Shown here piece by piece: positions 63,165 through 64,000 of a stretch of 64,000 nt of DNA (positions within the stretch are counted from its first letter, which is position 1; every line of letters begins with the position of its first letter). The notes beneath the pieces were generated by a model, which was given only the letters and a program-made list of their open reading frames with translations, was not told the origin of the DNA and did not search any database. Position numbers and translations under genes: made by a program. The stretch is from Roseibium aestuarii (lineage in GTDB: Bacteria; Pseudomonadota; Alphaproteobacteria; Rhizobiales; Stappiaceae), in the NCBI RefSeq assembly GCF_008477545.1, contig NZ_VORA01000002.1, forward strand, positions 1 through 64,000, in the 5' to 3' direction.

Positions 63165-64000
63165 TCACTCGAATTCCATGATCACCGCGTCGACCGCCAG
63201 ACTGTCACCTGCTTTTGCCTTGATGGCACCGATGACGCAATCCCGTTCCGCACGCAGCACGTTTTCCATCTTCATGGCCTCGACCACGGCAAGCTGCTCG
63301 CCCGCCTTGACCTCCTGGCCCTCGGAGACGGCGATGGACACCACCAGACCCGGCATGGGGCAGAGCAGCATCTTCGAAGTGTCCGGCGGCATCTTCTCCG
63401 GCATCAGCGCATCGAGTTCGGCAATCCGCGGGGTCATGACGCGGGCCATCACACTGTAACCCTGCCAGTCGAGGCGATAGCCGCTCTCAACGGCGCGCAC
63501 CTGAACCACCACGTGATCCTCGCCGACCTGACCCGTCCAGAGCGCATCGCCCGGGCGCCAGTCGGACTGGACCGTCACCGCATAGCCGCCATCGATCACC
63601 ACATCGATCTCGATGGGAGCTGCGGGATACCCGGCGGCCAGGCGCAGCGGCACGTAATGCTTGTCCAGCTTGACGACCCAGTCCTCGCGCACCTGACCGG
63701 AATGCGCCCTCAGGCGTCCGGGCAGATGATCCAGCCGCTCCCGGTGCAGCGCACCGATGGACAGGGCCACAGCGGCCAGAATGCCGCGCGCCGCGTCGTC
63801 GGGCTCGGGCGGGGAGAAGCCGTCCGGATATTCCTCGGCGATGAAATTGGTGGTCAGGCGACCTTCCTTCCAGCGCTCATGCCCCATGAGCGCGGTGAGG
63901 AACGGCACGTTGTGCTGGATCCCGTCCACATAGAACGCATCGAGAGCCCGGCTCATGGCCGCAATGGCAGAGGCCCGGTCCGGCCCGTGGGTCACCAGCT
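63165..64000 (-). CDS. pccA: Propionyl-CoA carboxylase (biotin carboxylase/BCCP) alpha subunit, 3' part
   Basis: The visible 278 codons run off the right edge; the true start lies outside the window. The segment ALDAFYVDGIQHNVPFL is the end of the biotin-carboxylase domain, the middle is the BT domain that holds the beta subunit, and the C-terminus is the biotinyl domain with the AMKM biotinylation site (VVEAMKMENVLRAE). This combination is that of PccA. The related methylcrotonyl-CoA enzyme is a less likely alternative. Confidence 0.9.
   Translation of the reverse strand, partial: LVTHGPDRASAIAAMSRALDAFYVDGIQHNVPFLTALMGHERWKEGRLTTNFIAEEYPDGFSPPEPDDAARGILAAVALSIGALHRERLDHLPGRLRAHSGQVREDWVVKLDKHYVPLRLAAGYPAAPIEIDVVIDGGYAVTVQSDWRPGDALWTGQVGEDHVVVQVRAVESGYRLDWQGYSVMARVMTPRIAELDALMPEKMPPDTSKMLLCPMPGLVVSIAVSEGQEVKAGEQLAVVEAMKMENVLRAERDCVIGAIKAKAGDSLAVDAVIMEFE

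Noticed and set aside
63993..63995. GTG as start of the carboxylase gene
   Set aside because: It is an internal valine (LVTHGPDR) of a longer protein; the frame stays open to the window edge.

Overview
This window is GC-rich (roughly two thirds GC by eye) chromosomal DNA of an alphaproteobacterium. The best guess is a motile, aerobic member of the Hyphomicrobiales (Rhizobiales) or a near relative. Signs are the gene order pyrB-pyrC-plsY-dprA-topA-rnr, the clpA-clpS-phasin-D,D-carboxypeptidase block, divK next to a DUF3572 gene and dinB, an EipB (DUF1849) homologue, a TRAP transporter, two chemoreceptors and a FliN-like protein. No plasmid, prophage, integrase, insertion sequence or CRISPR array was seen, and genes are densely packed on both strands. 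The family-level placement is inference.

Layout. 1-6.5 kb: palindromic repeats, an UPF0173 hydrolase, a GntR/FCD regulator, a divergent HxlR/nitroreductase pair and a dctPQM TRAP operon read leftward. 6.8-19.7 kb: a rightward housekeeping run of ruvX, an AEC permease, pyrB, a dihydroorotase-like gene, plsY, dprA, topA, rnr, DUF983, NUDIX and rpmG. 19.8-26.9 kb: chemoreceptor 1, an unusually long gap, divK, DUF3572, a HAD protein, dinB, eipB and a RidA-type gene. 27-33.4 kb: glycerophosphodiesterase, FemAB-like acyltransferase, an exported serine protease framed by short direct repeats, a HIT protein, an SDR and azlCD. 33.4-40 kb: a REP doublet, clpA-clpS, phasin and a D,D-carboxypeptidase with SPOR domain. 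40-47.2 kb: a J-domain/VWA pair, DUF1489, a tiny membrane protein, DUF599 overlapping a class III cyclase, YdcF, thiE and a degenerate truncated globin. 47.2-55.7 kb: a ClpP homologue, a GGDEF protein, an ACT protein, a GH25-like protein, ohr/ohrR, mgtE, a small exported protein and a GAF-EAL protein. 55.7-64 kb: tRNA-Leu(GAG), fliN, lipB, chemoreceptor 2, the FMN-riboswitch ribN-acyP operon, a PAS-GGDEF protein, a HAD phosphatase and the 3' part of a biotin-dependent carboxylase (pccA-like) gene cut by the window edge.

Themes. Second messengers are prominent: two GGDEF proteins, one EAL protein and one class III nucleotide cyclase, plus DivK. Proteolysis is represented by ClpA, ClpS, a ClpP homologue and a serine protease. 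The most interesting signals are enzyme-like proteins that have lost key residues (dihydroorotase-like partner of PyrB, truncated globin without proximal His, GH25-like protein, SDR without YxxxK). Also notable are an FMN riboswitch controlling a RibN-type riboflavin importer together with an acylphosphatase, a chemoreceptor carrying a full amino-acid-binding dCache motif, a J-domain/VWA pair, and the apparent absence of pleD from between divK and rpmG.
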